This document shows positions 36,931 through 45,996 of a stretch of 64,000 bases of DNA, piece by piece. Made by a program: the position numbers and the translations under genes. The notes beneath the pieces were generated by a model. It ran no database searches and was not told the DNA's origin. It was given only the letters and a program-made list of their open reading frames with translations. The stretch is from assembly GCA_965242535.1 (NCBI GenBank), contig OZ251458.1, positions 2,356,001 through 2,420,000 on the forward strand, written 5' to 3'. This DNA is from VXRD01 sp965242535. GTDB taxonomy: Bacteria; Latescibacterota; UBA2968. Positions within the stretch are counted from its first letter, which is position 1; each line of letters begins with the position of its first letter.

Positions 36931-38559
36931 ATGGCTTTTTCATCCCATGGCATAACACACAGGCCCACAGTGACGGGCACGCGCGGAATGGTGGCTTGCG
37001 CGCATCCGCTGGCTGCGCTGTCGGGCGTGCGAATCTTGCTCGAGGGCGGCAATGCGTTTGACGCTGCGGTCGCGGTTGCCGCCGCGCTCAATGTGGTTGA
37101 ACCGTATATGTCCGGCATTGCGGGCGTGGGCTATGCGATGCTCTACGACGCGAAGACCGACCGCGTGTGCGCGTTGGATTACTGCGGGCGAACGCCTTAT
37201 GAAGCGCGTGCCGAATCGTTTGGCGATGTGGCGGACAAAGACGCCGGGCCGCGGTCATGCCTAACGCCGGGCGCGTGTGCCGGTTGGTTGGCGCTGTTGG
37301 AACGCCATGGCACCATGCCTCTTGCAAAGGTCTTCGCGCCCGCGATGGAATTGGCAGAGCAGGGGTATGCGGTGACCGTGAAGAACAGCGCGTTTATGGG
37401 CAACAGCGGCGGGCGGCTGAACGAGAATGCGGCCCGCGTGATTTTGTCGCGGGGACGCGCGCCATTGCCGGGGGAAGTGCTCGTCCAAAAGGATTTGGCA
37501 CGCACGTTTCGGCGGGTCGTTGAAGGAGGCGCGGAGGCGTTTTACCGCGGGGACTTGGCCCGAGAAATGGCGGCATGGGTTCGGGGCCAAGGCGGGTGGT
37601 TGTCCGAGCGCGATTTGGCGGCGTTTGAACCCGAATGGATCGATCCCATCGCCACGACCTATCGGGGTTATGAGATGCTGTGCCCGCCCCCGCCGAGTGC
37701 GGGGTTTCAGATTCTCGAAACGCTCAATATGCTCGAGGGCTACGACCTTGCTGAGACGGGCCACCATTCGGAACTCGCCCTTCACGTGTTCATCGAAGCC
37801 GTGCGCTTGGGCAATGCGGATCGGATAGAATACGCCGCTGCCGCGCGTCCCCCTATCGAGGGCTTGCTGTCCAAAAGCTATGCGGCAGAACGCCGAAAAG
37901 CGATCGGCGACCGCGCGGGCGTGCACAGGGGCGAGTGGTATCCCGCGACGAAATTGCCGGACGAAATCGAACCGGGGGATCCCACGGCTTGGCTCAACGA
38001 ATGCACCACGCATTTCGACGTGGTCGATGCCGAGGGCAATGCCGTGGCGATCACGCAGAGCTTGGGGTCGGGTTTTGGGTCCGGAATGATCATGGGCGAT
38101 ACGGGCATGTTTTTGAACAATTTTATCCGGTGGGGCGATCTCGTTCCGCACAGCCCGAATTGCATCGCGCCGCACAAGAAATTGGATATGTGCTTGTCGC
38201 CGCTGTTGGTGTTCCAAGATGGCGCGCTCTTTTCCGCGATGGGCACGCCTGGCAGTTGGGGGATTCAACAGACGTCCGTGCAATTTTTGACCCATGTGTT
38301 GGATTACAACATGAACATTCAGGCGGCGATAGAAGCCCCTCGGTTCCGCATCGAAGGCGCGGGCACGCAGGTGTCCATCGAGCGGCGGGTGCCGCGATCC
38401 ATTCGGCGCGCGCTGATGGCACGCGGGCACGACGTGAAGGTGTTGCCCGATTACTCGCCGGTTTGCGGCGGCGCGCAGGGCATTGTGATCGATGGCGAAA
38501 CCGGCGCGCTGATGGGCGGCGCAGATCCGCGGCGCGATGGGTACGCGATTGGGATTTGA
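36931..38559 (+). CDS. ggt: Gamma-glutamyltransferase family protein
   Basis: The 542-residue Ntn-hydrolase proenzyme has an N-terminal large-subunit region (GMVACAHPLAALSGVRILLEGGN, DAAVAVAAALNVVEP) and, around residue 360, NECTTHFDVVDAEGNAVAITQSLG, where the second Thr of CTTH is the expected self-cleavage site and nucleophile. The GSG/GTPGS loops follow. It cleaves gamma-glutamyl bonds, as in glutathione, or acts on related amides. There is no signal peptide, unlike periplasmic E. coli GGT, so it is probably cytoplasmic and may have a different substrate. AGGAATC precedes the ATG. Confidence 0.93.
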   Translation: MAFSSHGITHRPTVTGTRGMVACAHPLAALSGVRILLEGGNAFDAAVAVAAALNVVEPYMSGIAGVGYAMLYDAKTDRVCALDYCGRTPYEARAESFGDVADKDAGPRSCLTPGACAGWLALLERHGTMPLAKVFAPAMELAEQGYAVTVKNSAFMGNSGGRLNENAARVILSRGRAPLPGEVLVQKDLARTFRRVVEGGAEAFYRGDLAREMAAWVRGQGGWLSERDLAAFEPEWIDPIATTYRGYEMLCPPPPSAGFQILETLNMLEGYDLAETGHHSELALHVFIEAVRLGNADRIEYAAAARPPIEGLLSKSYAAERRKAIGDRAGVHRGEWYPATKLPDEIEPGDPTAWLNECTTHFDVVDAEGNAVAITQSLGSGFGSGMIMGDTGMFLNNFIRWGDLVPHSPNCIAPHKKLDMCLSPLLVFQDGALFSAMGTPGSWGIQQTSVQFLTHVLDYNMNIQAAIEAPRFRIEGAGTQVSIERRVPRSIRRALMARGHDVKVLPDYSPVCGGAQGIVIDGETGALMGGADPRRDGYAIGI

Positions 38560-38599
38560 GGGGGTAGCATCCCAAAGGCGAATCGCGGATTAAAAACAA

Positions 38600-38880
38600 T
38601 GGCTCGCTTTTCTAAAACGTTTGGTCCTGTAGCATCGTGGGTTGCCTTTGATGCCTTCGGCGACCTACTTTTTTTCAACAGCAAAAAAAAGTAGGCAAAA
38701 AATGCCGCTCTCATACGCCGAGGGGCTAGCACAGCGCAAAGCGCTTTTGTAATCGCACGACATGCGCCAGCCTGCAAAGTGAGTTGCAAAATGGATGTGG
38801 GTTGCGAGACGGACTTGCGCGCTGTGCCCGATGGCTTTGTTTGATGGGCTTTTGAGATGGCATGTTGGGCGAGGGCTTAT
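38600..38880. repeat. Dispersed ~280-bp element, copy A
   Basis: From GCTCGCTTTTCTAAAACG to about GCATGTTGGGCGAGGGCTTA this matches ~55868-56150 over its whole length with scattered differences. It contains the hairpin CCTACTTTTTTTC-AACAGC-AAAAAAAAGTAGG. Copy A lacks the terminal inverted repeats seen around copy B. No gene is seen between 38560 and 38962 apart from this. Confidence 0.85.
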
Positions 38881-38962
38881 TTGATGTACGGCATCACGTT
38901 CATCACGCTCTTAAAAATTGATATTCCGAATTTTTTAATTTCCACAAGTATTGAGGAGCAAA

Positions 38963-40141
38963 ATGACGGATTCATTTGAACTCGCGGTTGAGCAGATCAC
39001 ATACGGGCCCAAACATCACTTTTTTGGGTACATAGGGCAATCGCAGACCATTCCATGGAATCGAAGCGGGCGCTATATCGTGGCGTTGCGGAGTGGCTTT
39101 CAGGATCACATGCCGGGGCCTGGCGAGGCGGCGGATGTGATTTTGATCGATGTGGAAAATGACCATGCGATCCGCGTGGTCGATCAATCGCAGGGGTGGA
39201 ATCCACAGCAGGGGACGATGTTTTATTGGAATCCGGAATCGCCCGAGACGCAGTTTTTTTTTAACGACCGCGACCCCGACACGCAGGGGGTTTTCACGGT
39301 GTTGTTCGACATTGCAAAGGGTGAGCGCGTCCGCGAGTATCGGTATGGGGATACGCCGTTTGGCAACAGCGGCGTGGCGCAAAATGGCGGATATTTTTTG
39401 GGCTTGAATTACGCGCGCATGGCGCGGTTGCGCCCGGTGACGGGCTATCTCGGCGCGGCGGATTGGACCGAGGGGGTGGCGCATCCGGAGGACGATGGGA
39501 TTTTTAAGGTCGATGTGCGTACGGGCGAGAAGGCGTTGATCGCGTCGTTTGCCCAACTGCGGGATGCCCTGCGGGACGATCATCCGGGAGTGGAAGACAC
39601 GCATCTGTTCATCAACCACACGCTTTGGAGCCGGGACGATGATCGGATTTATTTTTACGCGCGGGGCAATTTCAACAGGCGGGCCGAGCGGATCAACGCG
39701 CCTTTTACCGTGCATCCCGATGGCAGCGGGTTGACCATTCAAGAAGTGTTTATCGGCGGGCATCCCGAATGGTTGGACGGCCACGAGATGCTCGGGCACA
39801 GTGCGGATGATTTGGTGGTGTACGACGCGGATCGACAGCGGATTGTGCGGACTTTGGGGGACCGTTCTGTTTTTCCCGATCCCGGCGGCGACAATGCGTT
39901 TTCCCCGGACGGGCAATGGATCGTCAATGGTTCCGGGCCAAAGGGCGGGACGGTTTACGCGATGTATCGCATGGGCGATGGGGCCTGGGCGCGAACCGAG
40001 CGATACGATCAAGGGGCGTGGATATCGGGCGATCTGCGGAGCGATCCCGCGCCTTGCTGGAATCGCACGAGCGATCAAGTGCTCTTTCCATCTGTTTCCA
40101 GCGATGGCACGCGCCAGTTGTTCGTCATGACCCGGCGATAG
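38963..40141 (+). CDS. Beta-propeller protein, oligogalacturonate-lyase/TolB-like
   Basis: The 392-residue protein starts at ATG 38963 behind GAGGAGC. It has repeated propeller-like segments (WNPQQGTMFYWNPESPETQFFFND, LWSRDDDRIYFYARG, DNAFSPDGQWIVNGS, FPSVSSDGTRQLFVM), the pattern of WD40-like/TolB and oligogalacturonate-lyase propellers. The catalytic His/metal set of true oligogalacturonate lyases cannot be confirmed by eye, so enzyme function is uncertain. There is no signal peptide. It precedes a ROK kinase by 10 bases, suggesting sugar catabolism. Confidence 0.7.
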   Translation: MTDSFELAVEQITYGPKHHFFGYIGQSQTIPWNRSGRYIVALRSGFQDHMPGPGEAADVILIDVENDHAIRVVDQSQGWNPQQGTMFYWNPESPETQFFFNDRDPDTQGVFTVLFDIAKGERVREYRYGDTPFGNSGVAQNGGYFLGLNYARMARLRPVTGYLGAADWTEGVAHPEDDGIFKVDVRTGEKALIASFAQLRDALRDDHPGVEDTHLFINHTLWSRDDDRIYFYARGNFNRRAERINAPFTVHPDGSGLTIQEVFIGGHPEWLDGHEMLGHSADDLVVYDADRQRIVRTLGDRSVFPDPGGDNAFSPDGQWIVNGSGPKGGTVYAMYRMGDGAWARTERYDQGAWISGDLRSDPAPCWNRTSDQVLFPSVSSDGTRQLFVMTRR

Positions 40142-40151
40142 GAAGGACATC

Positions 40152-41168
40152 ATGAACAAAAGCGAATCGCGTTGTTTTGCGGGGTTGGACGTCGGCGGGA
40201 CGAGTGTGAAATCCCTGCTCACAGATGCGTCTGGCAATCGGTTGGGCGAGCTGGTGGAAGTGCCCAGTCGCGTCAAGGAGGGGTATGTAGCCACGTTTGA
40301 CCAACTCGAAAAAGCCCTGGTATTGCTGACAAAGCGCGCCGGGCGAAAGCGGTCTGATATTGCGGGAATCGGCTTGGATATTCCCGCGCCGAGCAGTGGG
40401 GGCATCGTTCGGGTGCAGGCCAACTTGGGCGCCGATTGGGTCGGTGTGAATATCCGAGACGCATTTGCCGAGCGCGTGGCCGTGCCCGTGTACATGACCA
40501 ATGACGGCAATGCAGCGGCGGCAGGTGAATACGCGGCCCGACCGGCGAGCGAGGACGGCTTGTTGCTCATCGCGCCCGGCACGGGCCTAGGCGGGGGATT
40601 GGTTTTGCCCGGCGGGCAGATTTACGAGGGGGCAAACGGGCTCGCGCTGGAAGTGGGCCATGCGTCCGTGCCGTTTCGGGAAGCCGATGGCGCGTTGCCC
40701 GATTGCTCGTGCGGCTTAAAGGGCTGCGCGGAGACCTGGGTTTCCCTGATGGCGTTGCGGCGGCGATTGGGCATTGAATTGGCAAAGGACAGATGGCGAG
40801 GCCACGCGCTGAACGCCTCGGCCGCGTCCATCGAGGAAAAGGCGTATCAACTCCGCGATTACGCAGAAAGAGGCGACGCGCTCGCCATGTCGCTCTTTTT
40901 GCAACAGGCGTCGATCCTCGGTCACGCCATCGCCGACTGGGTGCGCCTGTTCGATCCGGGCCTCGTGGTGATCGGCGGGGGCCTCGCCGAGACCGCGTTC
41001 CGAGATCGGTATCTGGCGCGGGTGATCGAGGGATTCGAGGATGGGGCGTGGCCGATCTATCTCAAAAATCCCTTTGATTCACAAGCCATGCGGTTTGAAT
41101 GGGCGATCGAGGGAGATTCCGCCGCCGCGCTGGGCATGGCATTTGTCGCGAGCGAGGTGTTTGGGTAA
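40152..41168 (+). CDS. ROK family sugar kinase / glucokinase-like
   Basis: The 338-residue protein has the ROK layout: N-terminal phosphate loop GLDVGGTSVKSLL, NDGNAAAAGEY with the catalytic Asp, APGTGLGGGLVL, the ROK signature beginning LEVGHASV, and the zinc-binding CSCGLKGCAE. With no HTH domain it is a kinase rather than a regulator. It phosphorylates a hexose such as glucose, N-acetylglucosamine or N-acetylmannosamine; which one is not evident. GAAGGAC precedes the ATG, and it is probably cotranscribed with the propeller gene 10 bases upstream. Confidence 0.92.
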   Translation: MNKSESRCFAGLDVGGTSVKSLLTDASGNRLGELVEVPSRVKEGYVATFDQLEKALVLLTKRAGRKRSDIAGIGLDIPAPSSGGIVRVQANLGADWVGVNIRDAFAERVAVPVYMTNDGNAAAAGEYAARPASEDGLLLIAPGTGLGGGLVLPGGQIYEGANGLALEVGHASVPFREADGALPDCSCGLKGCAETWVSLMALRRRLGIELAKDRWRGHALNASAASIEEKAYQLRDYAERGDALAMSLFLQQASILGHAIADWVRLFDPGLVVIGGGLAETAFRDRYLARVIEGFEDGAWPIYLKNPFDSQAMRFEWAIEGDSAAALGMAFVASEVFG

Positions 41169-41252
41169 AAACTCGTCTGGATCGCGGATCGTCGCGGATG
41201 ACCCCGCTACCCCACCCGCGGTTGCCATTCGCCCGTGAGCCATCAAAACAAC

Positions 41253-41298
41253 GCCCCATCCGAGATCGCATAAGCGTTCGGATGGGGCTTTTATTTTT
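41253..41298 (+). terminator. Intrinsic terminator after the ROK gene
   Basis: GCCCCATCCGA and TTCGGATGGGGC form a strong stem around a 13-base loop, followed by TTTTATTTTTT. It lies between the ROK gene (plus) and the outer-membrane barrel gene (minus). Confidence 0.88.
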
Positions 41299-41326
41299 TA
41301 TTCACACGGCTTTACGGGGATAGGTC

Positions 41327-41872
41327 TCAAAAGAAGAATTTGAGGCCCGCATAGACGCGGTCGATGTCGGTGGTGCGGTTGTCGGAGAAGACGAAGTCGT
41401 GCTTGTAATCGAGTCCGATACGCACCCTTTCGTGCAGGATGATGTCGATGCCCGCGCCTGGGGCCAAACCAAAATTGCGGTCCCCTTCTGTGGGCGCGTA
41501 CAGCCCGGCGTTGAGCGAGATGTGGTACACAAACGGATCGAACACGTACGCAAAGCGCGAGCCGATGCTGACGATGGACATGTCTCTGTCAGAGAGGTAG
41601 GTATATCCGGCTTGAATGCCGATCCACTCGTCCATTTCAACGCCGAGTTCCGCGCCGTAGAGAAAGCCCGTGCGCGTGTTGTCGAGGTCCGTTTTGTCGA
41701 AAAAGCCAGAGCCAAAGGCCGTGTTGAGATAGAAGCGATGGCGCGCTTCGCCGAAGGGATAGCCCCCTGTGCCAAATTCGCTTTCTTCCGCGCCATCCGT
41801 GCGGCCCGTTTGCGCGCTGGCGCCGCCCGTCAACAGCAGGGCGATAGCGAATACAAAAAACATGCGTTTCAT
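41327..41872 (-). CDS. Outer-membrane beta-barrel protein
   Basis: The 181-residue protein has a clear signal peptide (KRMFFVFAIALLLTGGASA, cut before QTG). Alternating amphipathic strands follow (RFYLNTAFGSGFF, TGFLYGAELGVEM, IGIQAGYTYL, RIGLDYKHDFVF) and it ends with a terminal Phe (VYAGLKFFF), as BAM-inserted barrels do. The length suits an eight-stranded OmpA/OmpW-like barrel. No specific role is recognised. AAAGGAG precedes the ATG. It is the last gene of the minus-strand envelope cluster, separated from lpoB by a repeat block. Confidence 0.85.
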   Translation of the reverse strand: MKRMFFVFAIALLLTGGASAQTGRTDGAEESEFGTGGYPFGEARHRFYLNTAFGSGFFDKTDLDNTRTGFLYGAELGVEMDEWIGIQAGYTYLSDRDMSIVSIGSRFAYVFDPFVYHISLNAGLYAPTEGDRNFGLAPGAGIDIILHERVRIGLDYKHDFVFSDNRTTDIDRVYAGLKFFF

Positions 41873-42029
41873 CGTGTTGCTCCTTTCCGAAATGGCGTTG
41901 TGTTCCCCAAACCTGCACCCGCTCGGATGGCAGGCTCTCGATTTGCGTCTCAGGCGATCACAAGATCCGCCCCCTCATGAACTCACGTCTCGCCTTTTGG
42001 GGTGGTAGATGGGTGGCCGTCTTCCGTCT

Positions 42030-42260
42030 CCCGTCTCCCGTCTCCCCTTGTATCTTCGGACAGGCACGGGGGCCTGTCCCTACGATTGCTTCTCCCGTCT
42101 TGCCTCTTCCCTCTCCCGTCTCCCCTCTCCCGTCTCCCCTCTCCCGTCTCCCCTCTTGTATCTTGTATCTTCGGACAGGCACGGGGGCCTGTCCCTACGA
42201 TTGCGATTGCTTCTCCCGTCTTGCCTCTTGCCTCTTACCTCTCCCGTCTCCCGTCTCCCC
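42030..42260. repeat. Two palindromic elements in CCGTCTC low-complexity DNA
   Basis: Elements at 42058-42084 and 42173-42199, each preceded by CTTGTATCTTC and followed by GATTGC...TTCTCCCGTC, lie in long CTCCCGTCTCCC tracts. This ~115-bp direct duplication shows the full composite unit: heptamer tract, TTGTATCTTC, palindrome, GATTGC(GATTGC)TTCTCCCGTC. The gap 41873-42270 holds no gene. Confidence 0.88.
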
Positions 42261-42270
42261 GCTTCCCCCC

Positions 42271-42858
42271 CTACAACCCAATGCTGCGCTTCTTATAGGC
42301 TTTGCGGATTTCCTTTTCGTCCGTCCAGATGATTTCGGACGTGACCAGGTCCGTCAGTTGAAACGTGGCTTTGTAGTACACCAGCTTTTCCTTGCCGACT
42401 TCCTGCACGTTCGCGCTGAGGGTGCCCGTCAGGATCATGTCCGAGCCGGTCTGTTTGCCGGGGGCTTTGGCCTGCGCGGGATCCACATAGCCAGACTGCT
42501 GATACTCGTATTCCGAGGCGATGTCGCGGCGGTTGGTCACATCGACAAAGCGCACTTTGCCGCTTTGGATCAACGCGGTTTTGATTTTGTCGGACAGGGC
42601 CACCATGTCGATGTGTTCGGTGGTGCGGTTCCGCATTTTGCCGACCATGATGGCGGGTTGCTCCCCTTTCAACGGGGCTTGGAGAATCGAATGGACGACT
42701 TTTTTTGCGATGAGTTGCATGTCGTTTTCGTTGAATCGGTCGTCGAGCAAGGCGATGGTTTTGGGATCTTCGTACGTCCCTTTGGTGAAAGCCCTAGGGC
42801 CAACGCATCCGGTTGCGATGCCGAGCAGGGCAATGGCGGTCCAAATGGTGAATTTCAT
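42271..42858 (-). CDS. LpoB-like lipoprotein (penicillin-binding protein activator family)
   Basis: The 195-residue lipoprotein has the signal peptide MKFTIWTAIALLGIATGC with the lipobox Cys. The body includes ALLDDRFNENDMQLIAKKVVHSIL, AIMVGKMRNRTTEHIDM, FVDVTNRRDIASEYEYQQSG and ADLILTGTL-like sequence (SDMILTGTLSANVQ), matching the LpoB/CsgG-like PBP-activator family. In E. coli LpoB stimulates PBP1B from the outer membrane. Proteins of this type commonly cluster with COG3014 lipoproteins, as here, so the family name does not prove PBP activation. Confidence 0.88.
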   Translation of the reverse strand: MKFTIWTAIALLGIATGCVGPRAFTKGTYEDPKTIALLDDRFNENDMQLIAKKVVHSILQAPLKGEQPAIMVGKMRNRTTEHIDMVALSDKIKTALIQSGKVRFVDVTNRRDIASEYEYQQSGYVDPAQAKAPGKQTGSDMILTGTLSANVQEVGKEKLVYYKATFQLTDLVTSEIIWTDEKEIRKAYKKRSIGL

Positions 42859-43075
42859 GGCGGATCTCCTCGTCGAAAAGTTTGGCTGTCACGAGGACGG
42901 GCACGGGGGCCTGTCCCTACGGGTGATGAGGCTCAAAAATAAGAAATCAGGTTGGTGCGTTTTGCTCCTCAAACCGGGATTGGCGCTGTCGCGTTGGATC
43001 CGGTCTCAAACAAAAAATCGGGTCGGTGCGTTTTACTCCCCTTCCTCGCAGGAAGGGGCCGGGGGTAGGTCCGAA
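42859..43075. repeat. Repeat-filled gap inside the lipoprotein cluster
   Basis: It contains a palindromic element (42896-42921), two direct copies of a GGTTGGTGCGTTTT(G/A)CTCC string (~42950 and ~43017), and half of another palindromic family (CCCCTTCCTCGCAGGAAGGGG plus CCGGGGGTAGG, ~43040-43068). The last also occurs near 57853. No gene is seen. Confidence 0.75.
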
Positions 43076-43891
43076 TCACCGCCACTCGCATTCCATGCGC
43101 GCAGCGTCCATGTGCCACTTGTCGGGCAACAGCACGTCTCGCTCGTAGCGGATGTACGCGCGGCAGTCTTGAATGGGCGAACTGACCGGGTAAGTCATGG
43201 CGTACGTTTGCACGCGGCCGAGGTCCGTTTTGGGTATTTCTTCGATGCGGTGGATGCCCGGGCGCGAAGAGGTGAACATCCGAACGGTTTTGTCCCCGTG
43301 CGTTTTGAGGGGGACCGTGCCGGAAAAGGTGACGCGCCGAATTTTTCTCGGCAACAAGGGGTCGGTCGCGTCGATCAACGCATCCCGCTGCCACTGCCCG
43401 GCGAGCACGGCGTTCAAATCCGCGGTGAAGACGCGCTCGATCTCGCCATCGGGAATGATGATGTAGAAAAAGCGATGGCGCGCGGTTTGGGACGTGCCGT
43501 CAAAGGTCAAATCGACCGTGAGGCTGAGCGACTGGTTGGGCGCGAGGGCGTGTTTGGAGATGGACTGGATGACCACGGGCGCGAACCCGGCTTCCTTCAG
43601 CTCGATCAGCCCTTCGGCAGACGCGTCGCCCGCGTACCGCCGCTCGGAGATCATAAGCGCGATTTGCTCGGGTTCAAAATCGCTTTGCACGAGTTGCAAC
43701 ACGTCCTCGCGGGTGAAGGGGAGTTGGGCCGTGCGCTCGTACACCGCGGGCAATTCCCCGCCATCCCACTCGACGAGGTTGACGACAATGCCCCGCGTGG
43801 GCGGCAAGTCCGATCGCTCCGCGCTCGCCGCAGAAACGACCAGCAAGCCGAAAAGGGCGACCGACAACGGGTACCGATGTGAACCTTTCAT
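43076..43891 (-). CDS. Hypothetical secreted protein
   Basis: The 271-residue protein has a signal peptide (SHRYPLSVALFGLLVVSAASA, cut before ERS). An AAGGAGG site 5 bases upstream fixes ATG 43891, although the frame stays open further upstream. The middle part (LPFTREDVLQLVQSDFEPEQIALMISERRYAGDAS) looks helical and is followed by beta-rich sequence ending in Cys-containing DCRAYIRYERDV. I do not recognise the family. It lies between a repeat-bearing lipoprotein and LpoB in the same orientation, so it is probably a periplasmic or outer-membrane partner. Confidence 0.7.
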   Translation of the reverse strand: MKGSHRYPLSVALFGLLVVSAASAERSDLPPTRGIVVNLVEWDGGELPAVYERTAQLPFTREDVLQLVQSDFEPEQIALMISERRYAGDASAEGLIELKEAGFAPVVIQSISKHALAPNQSLSLTVDLTFDGTSQTARHRFFYIIIPDGEIERVFTADLNAVLAGQWQRDALIDATDPLLPRKIRRVTFSGTVPLKTHGDKTVRMFTSSRPGIHRIEEIPKTDLGRVQTYAMTYPVSSPIQDCRAYIRYERDVLLPDKWHMDAARMECEWR

Positions 43892-43983
43892 GCGTTCCTC
43901 CTTGTGGATTGAGGTGGAAAAATACGCAACTAAATTGACCCAGTACAGCAACGGATGGTACATAAACGCGGGATACCCCGTTT

Positions 43984-44598
43984 TTAACCTACGGGTAGAT
44001 TGTTTCCCAAGGCAATAAAATACAAGTAGATAATTAAGGGAATCGCGAGGAGTGGGGCGATGCGATAAAAAAATCGGTTGCTGTTTGATCTCGGCGCAAA
44101 GTATTCGATACTCAAAATGTCGGCGTGGTGAAAGGTGAGCTTTTGCCCCATGTCGGCATGTCCAATGCGCGAGATGTCCAGGTGGTGAAAGGTGAACTTT
44201 TTGCCGCTGTGAGCATATCGCGTTTTGGTTACTGTGATCGCGTTTGGATCCATTTTGTCGATGATACATTCGAAGGTCCTATCGTTGAACGGCACTTCAA
44301 TTTCTCTGCGGATCGTTATGCTCGTGTGCATGCCCTTTTCAAATTTTTGCAACGCGCTCTTTCGCGGTGTGATTACGGTCAAAGTTTCCGGTCCGATTTT
44401 GTCGATAATACATTCGAAAGTTCGGTCTGTGAAAGGGACAAGGGCTCCTTTGCGAATTTGTATTTTTGCCCGCATACCCCTTTTGAGGTTTTGCACGGCA
44501 TCTCGCGGTATCTGATTTTGCGTCTTATCGACCTCAATGAGCTGCGCGACGCATCCGATTGTTGCCATGCTCAAGGCGATGGCGATCAGGCGTATCAT
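43984..44598 (-). CDS. Hypothetical lipoprotein with an internal duplication
   Basis: The 204-residue protein begins MIRLIAIALSMATIGC, a lipoprotein signal with Cys16. A ~50-residue unit occurs twice: VPFTDRTFECIIDKIGPETLTV near 45-70 and VPFNDRTFECIIDKMDPNAITV near 95-120, each followed by a TFHH.DI segment. A hydrophobic C-terminal stretch (IAPLLAIPLIIYLYFIAL) is probably a membrane helix, odd for a lipoprotein. ATG 44598 is chosen over 44613 because GAGGAA lies 8 bases before it. Third positions are visibly more A/T-rich than in its neighbours. No known family is recognised. Confidence 0.65.
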   Translation of the reverse strand: MIRLIAIALSMATIGCVAQLIEVDKTQNQIPRDAVQNLKRGMRAKIQIRKGALVPFTDRTFECIIDKIGPETLTVITPRKSALQKFEKGMHTSITIRREIEVPFNDRTFECIIDKMDPNAITVTKTRYAHSGKKFTFHHLDISRIGHADMGQKLTFHHADILSIEYFAPRSNSNRFFYRIAPLLAIPLIIYLYFIALGNNLPVG

Positions 44599-44609
44599 TG
44601 TTAAGTTCC

Positions 44610-45956
44610 TCATTGATAGACCCTGTGATTCAAGAACGTGCGCTGGCCAGGGTGGATTTCGACCTGGCGAAATGTTTCGGTTTCGATGATTCGGCCATTG
44701 GCGTCGAGGGCTTCGAGGGTGATGGCGTGCGTGCCCGGCGGCAGTTCGACGCGCCCGATTTGGATGTTGTGCGGGAGGGAAACCCAACTGCGCGTATCCG
44801 CGATTTCCGTGGCGACATTGAGCAAGTTGGCAAAGAACCCGAGCACTTTGTCTTTTTTGTCGGCCTCGCGGTACGCGAGATATTTGACGAATCCTCGGGC
44901 GATGGTTCTGACCATAATTTTCGGATAGTCGTCTTTGAGAGACGCTTTTGCAATGGCGGCGTAGTTTTGCGCGATCTGCGTTTGGACGACGCGGTCGCCT
45001 GCGCGAATGCGAACGCGATCCGTGCGCGGGGCGACGACTTCGTATTTGGGCAGGGCCACGCGCAGCCAGTATTCGACATCGCCGATGGGATAGACGCGAT
45101 GGCGGCGCGATATATCGACGGCGACTTTGTGGGCCTCCTTCCCGCGTTTGAGGTCATCTTCGTACAGGGGCAACTCGATTTCCTCTTCCACTTTGCGGGG
45201 GATGAAGCCGATTTCCAAAAAGAGCACGAGTTCGCCATTGCCCGCGGATTTTGCAAACCGCATGCCATGGAACGAGGCGAGGCGTGCGTCGGTTCCCTCG
45301 CCGTCGAGCGCGGCGGCCATGTGTTCGAGGTCCGTTGCGACGGCTTGCGGCGGGGCGAGGTCAAATGCCTTTTCGTAGTGCGAATAGGCGTCCCGTGCGT
45401 GTCCGTAGGAAACGTACGCGTCGTTAAATTCGCCGGTGGCTTCGTAAAACAGGCCGGTGATGTAGTGGATGAACGCGTCGTTTTTGTAACTCGCCTGCCC
45501 GTTGTGGATGGCGTATTGGGCGAGTTTCAAATTGGCTTTGCGGCATTCGACGAGGGCGTCTTCCGGCAGGCCCAAATACCAGTAGTTCAACGCCCGGTAG
45601 TAGTGAACCGCGACCATTTCAAAGCTGTGGCCCCGGTACTTGCGAACCGCGTCATTGGTCACGAGGGCCGCGGCTTCGCGGGAAACAGAGCGGGTGAAGA
45701 GCTGGGCCGAGAGCCGCTCCGCGTCCGCGAAATACCGATTGGACGCGGCGTAGCGACCCTCGTAGTGGGCGAGGAGGCCATTTTCGAGGAGGTAGAGCAG
45801 TTGATTCCCACCTTTTTTCGCTTTGGCGATCTGTGCGCGGGCGGCTTCGTAATTGCGCGCGCGAAGGCTCGTGCGAATGTCGCCCGAAAAGTGGGCGTAG
45901 GTGGTGCAGCCTTGCAACGCGATGCCCAGCGACAATGTGAGGAAAATGGTTTTCAT
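44610..45956 (-). CDS. COG3014-type lipoprotein with TPR-like repeats
   Basis: The 448-residue lipoprotein has the signal MKTIFLTLSLGIALQGC. The next ~200 residues are helical and TPR-like (ARNYEAARAQIAKAKKGGNQLLYLLENGLLAHYEGRYAASNRYFADAE; ALNYWYLGLPEDALVECRKAN), and the C-terminal part is beta-rich (LPPGTHAITLEALDANGRIIETETFRQVEIHPGQRTF, PEGA-like). This is the architecture of COG3014 lipoproteins found beside LpoB-like genes in Vibrio and Shewanella. The function is not established; an outer-membrane assembly role is inferred. It heads the minus-strand operon 45956-42271 and ends 11 bases before the next start. Confidence 0.75.
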   Translation of the reverse strand: MKTIFLTLSLGIALQGCTTYAHFSGDIRTSLRARNYEAARAQIAKAKKGGNQLLYLLENGLLAHYEGRYAASNRYFADAERLSAQLFTRSVSREAAALVTNDAVRKYRGHSFEMVAVHYYRALNYWYLGLPEDALVECRKANLKLAQYAIHNGQASYKNDAFIHYITGLFYEATGEFNDAYVSYGHARDAYSHYEKAFDLAPPQAVATDLEHMAAALDGEGTDARLASFHGMRFAKSAGNGELVLFLEIGFIPRKVEEEIELPLYEDDLKRGKEAHKVAVDISRRHRVYPIGDVEYWLRVALPKYEVVAPRTDRVRIRAGDRVVQTQIAQNYAAIAKASLKDDYPKIMVRTIARGFVKYLAYREADKKDKVLGFFANLLNVATEIADTRSWVSLPHNIQIGRVELPPGTHAITLEALDANGRIIETETFRQVEIHPGQRTFLNHRVYQ

Positions 45957-45996
45957 CTCGTTTGGCCCGGTTGGTTTTGACGCTGCCCATGTATTA

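Noticed and set aside
36786..37061. CTCTCGC tract as a coding or CRISPR-like array
   Set aside because: Period-7 units without unique spacers and with variable length; it is simple low-complexity DNA.
41958..42942. Long plus-strand frame (321 codons) across 41977-42942 and similar frames with peptides such as GTGACPYD or ARGPVPT
   Set aside because: These are translations of the palindromic repeat and CCGTCTC tracts and run antisense to lpoB. They recur wherever the repeat occurs.
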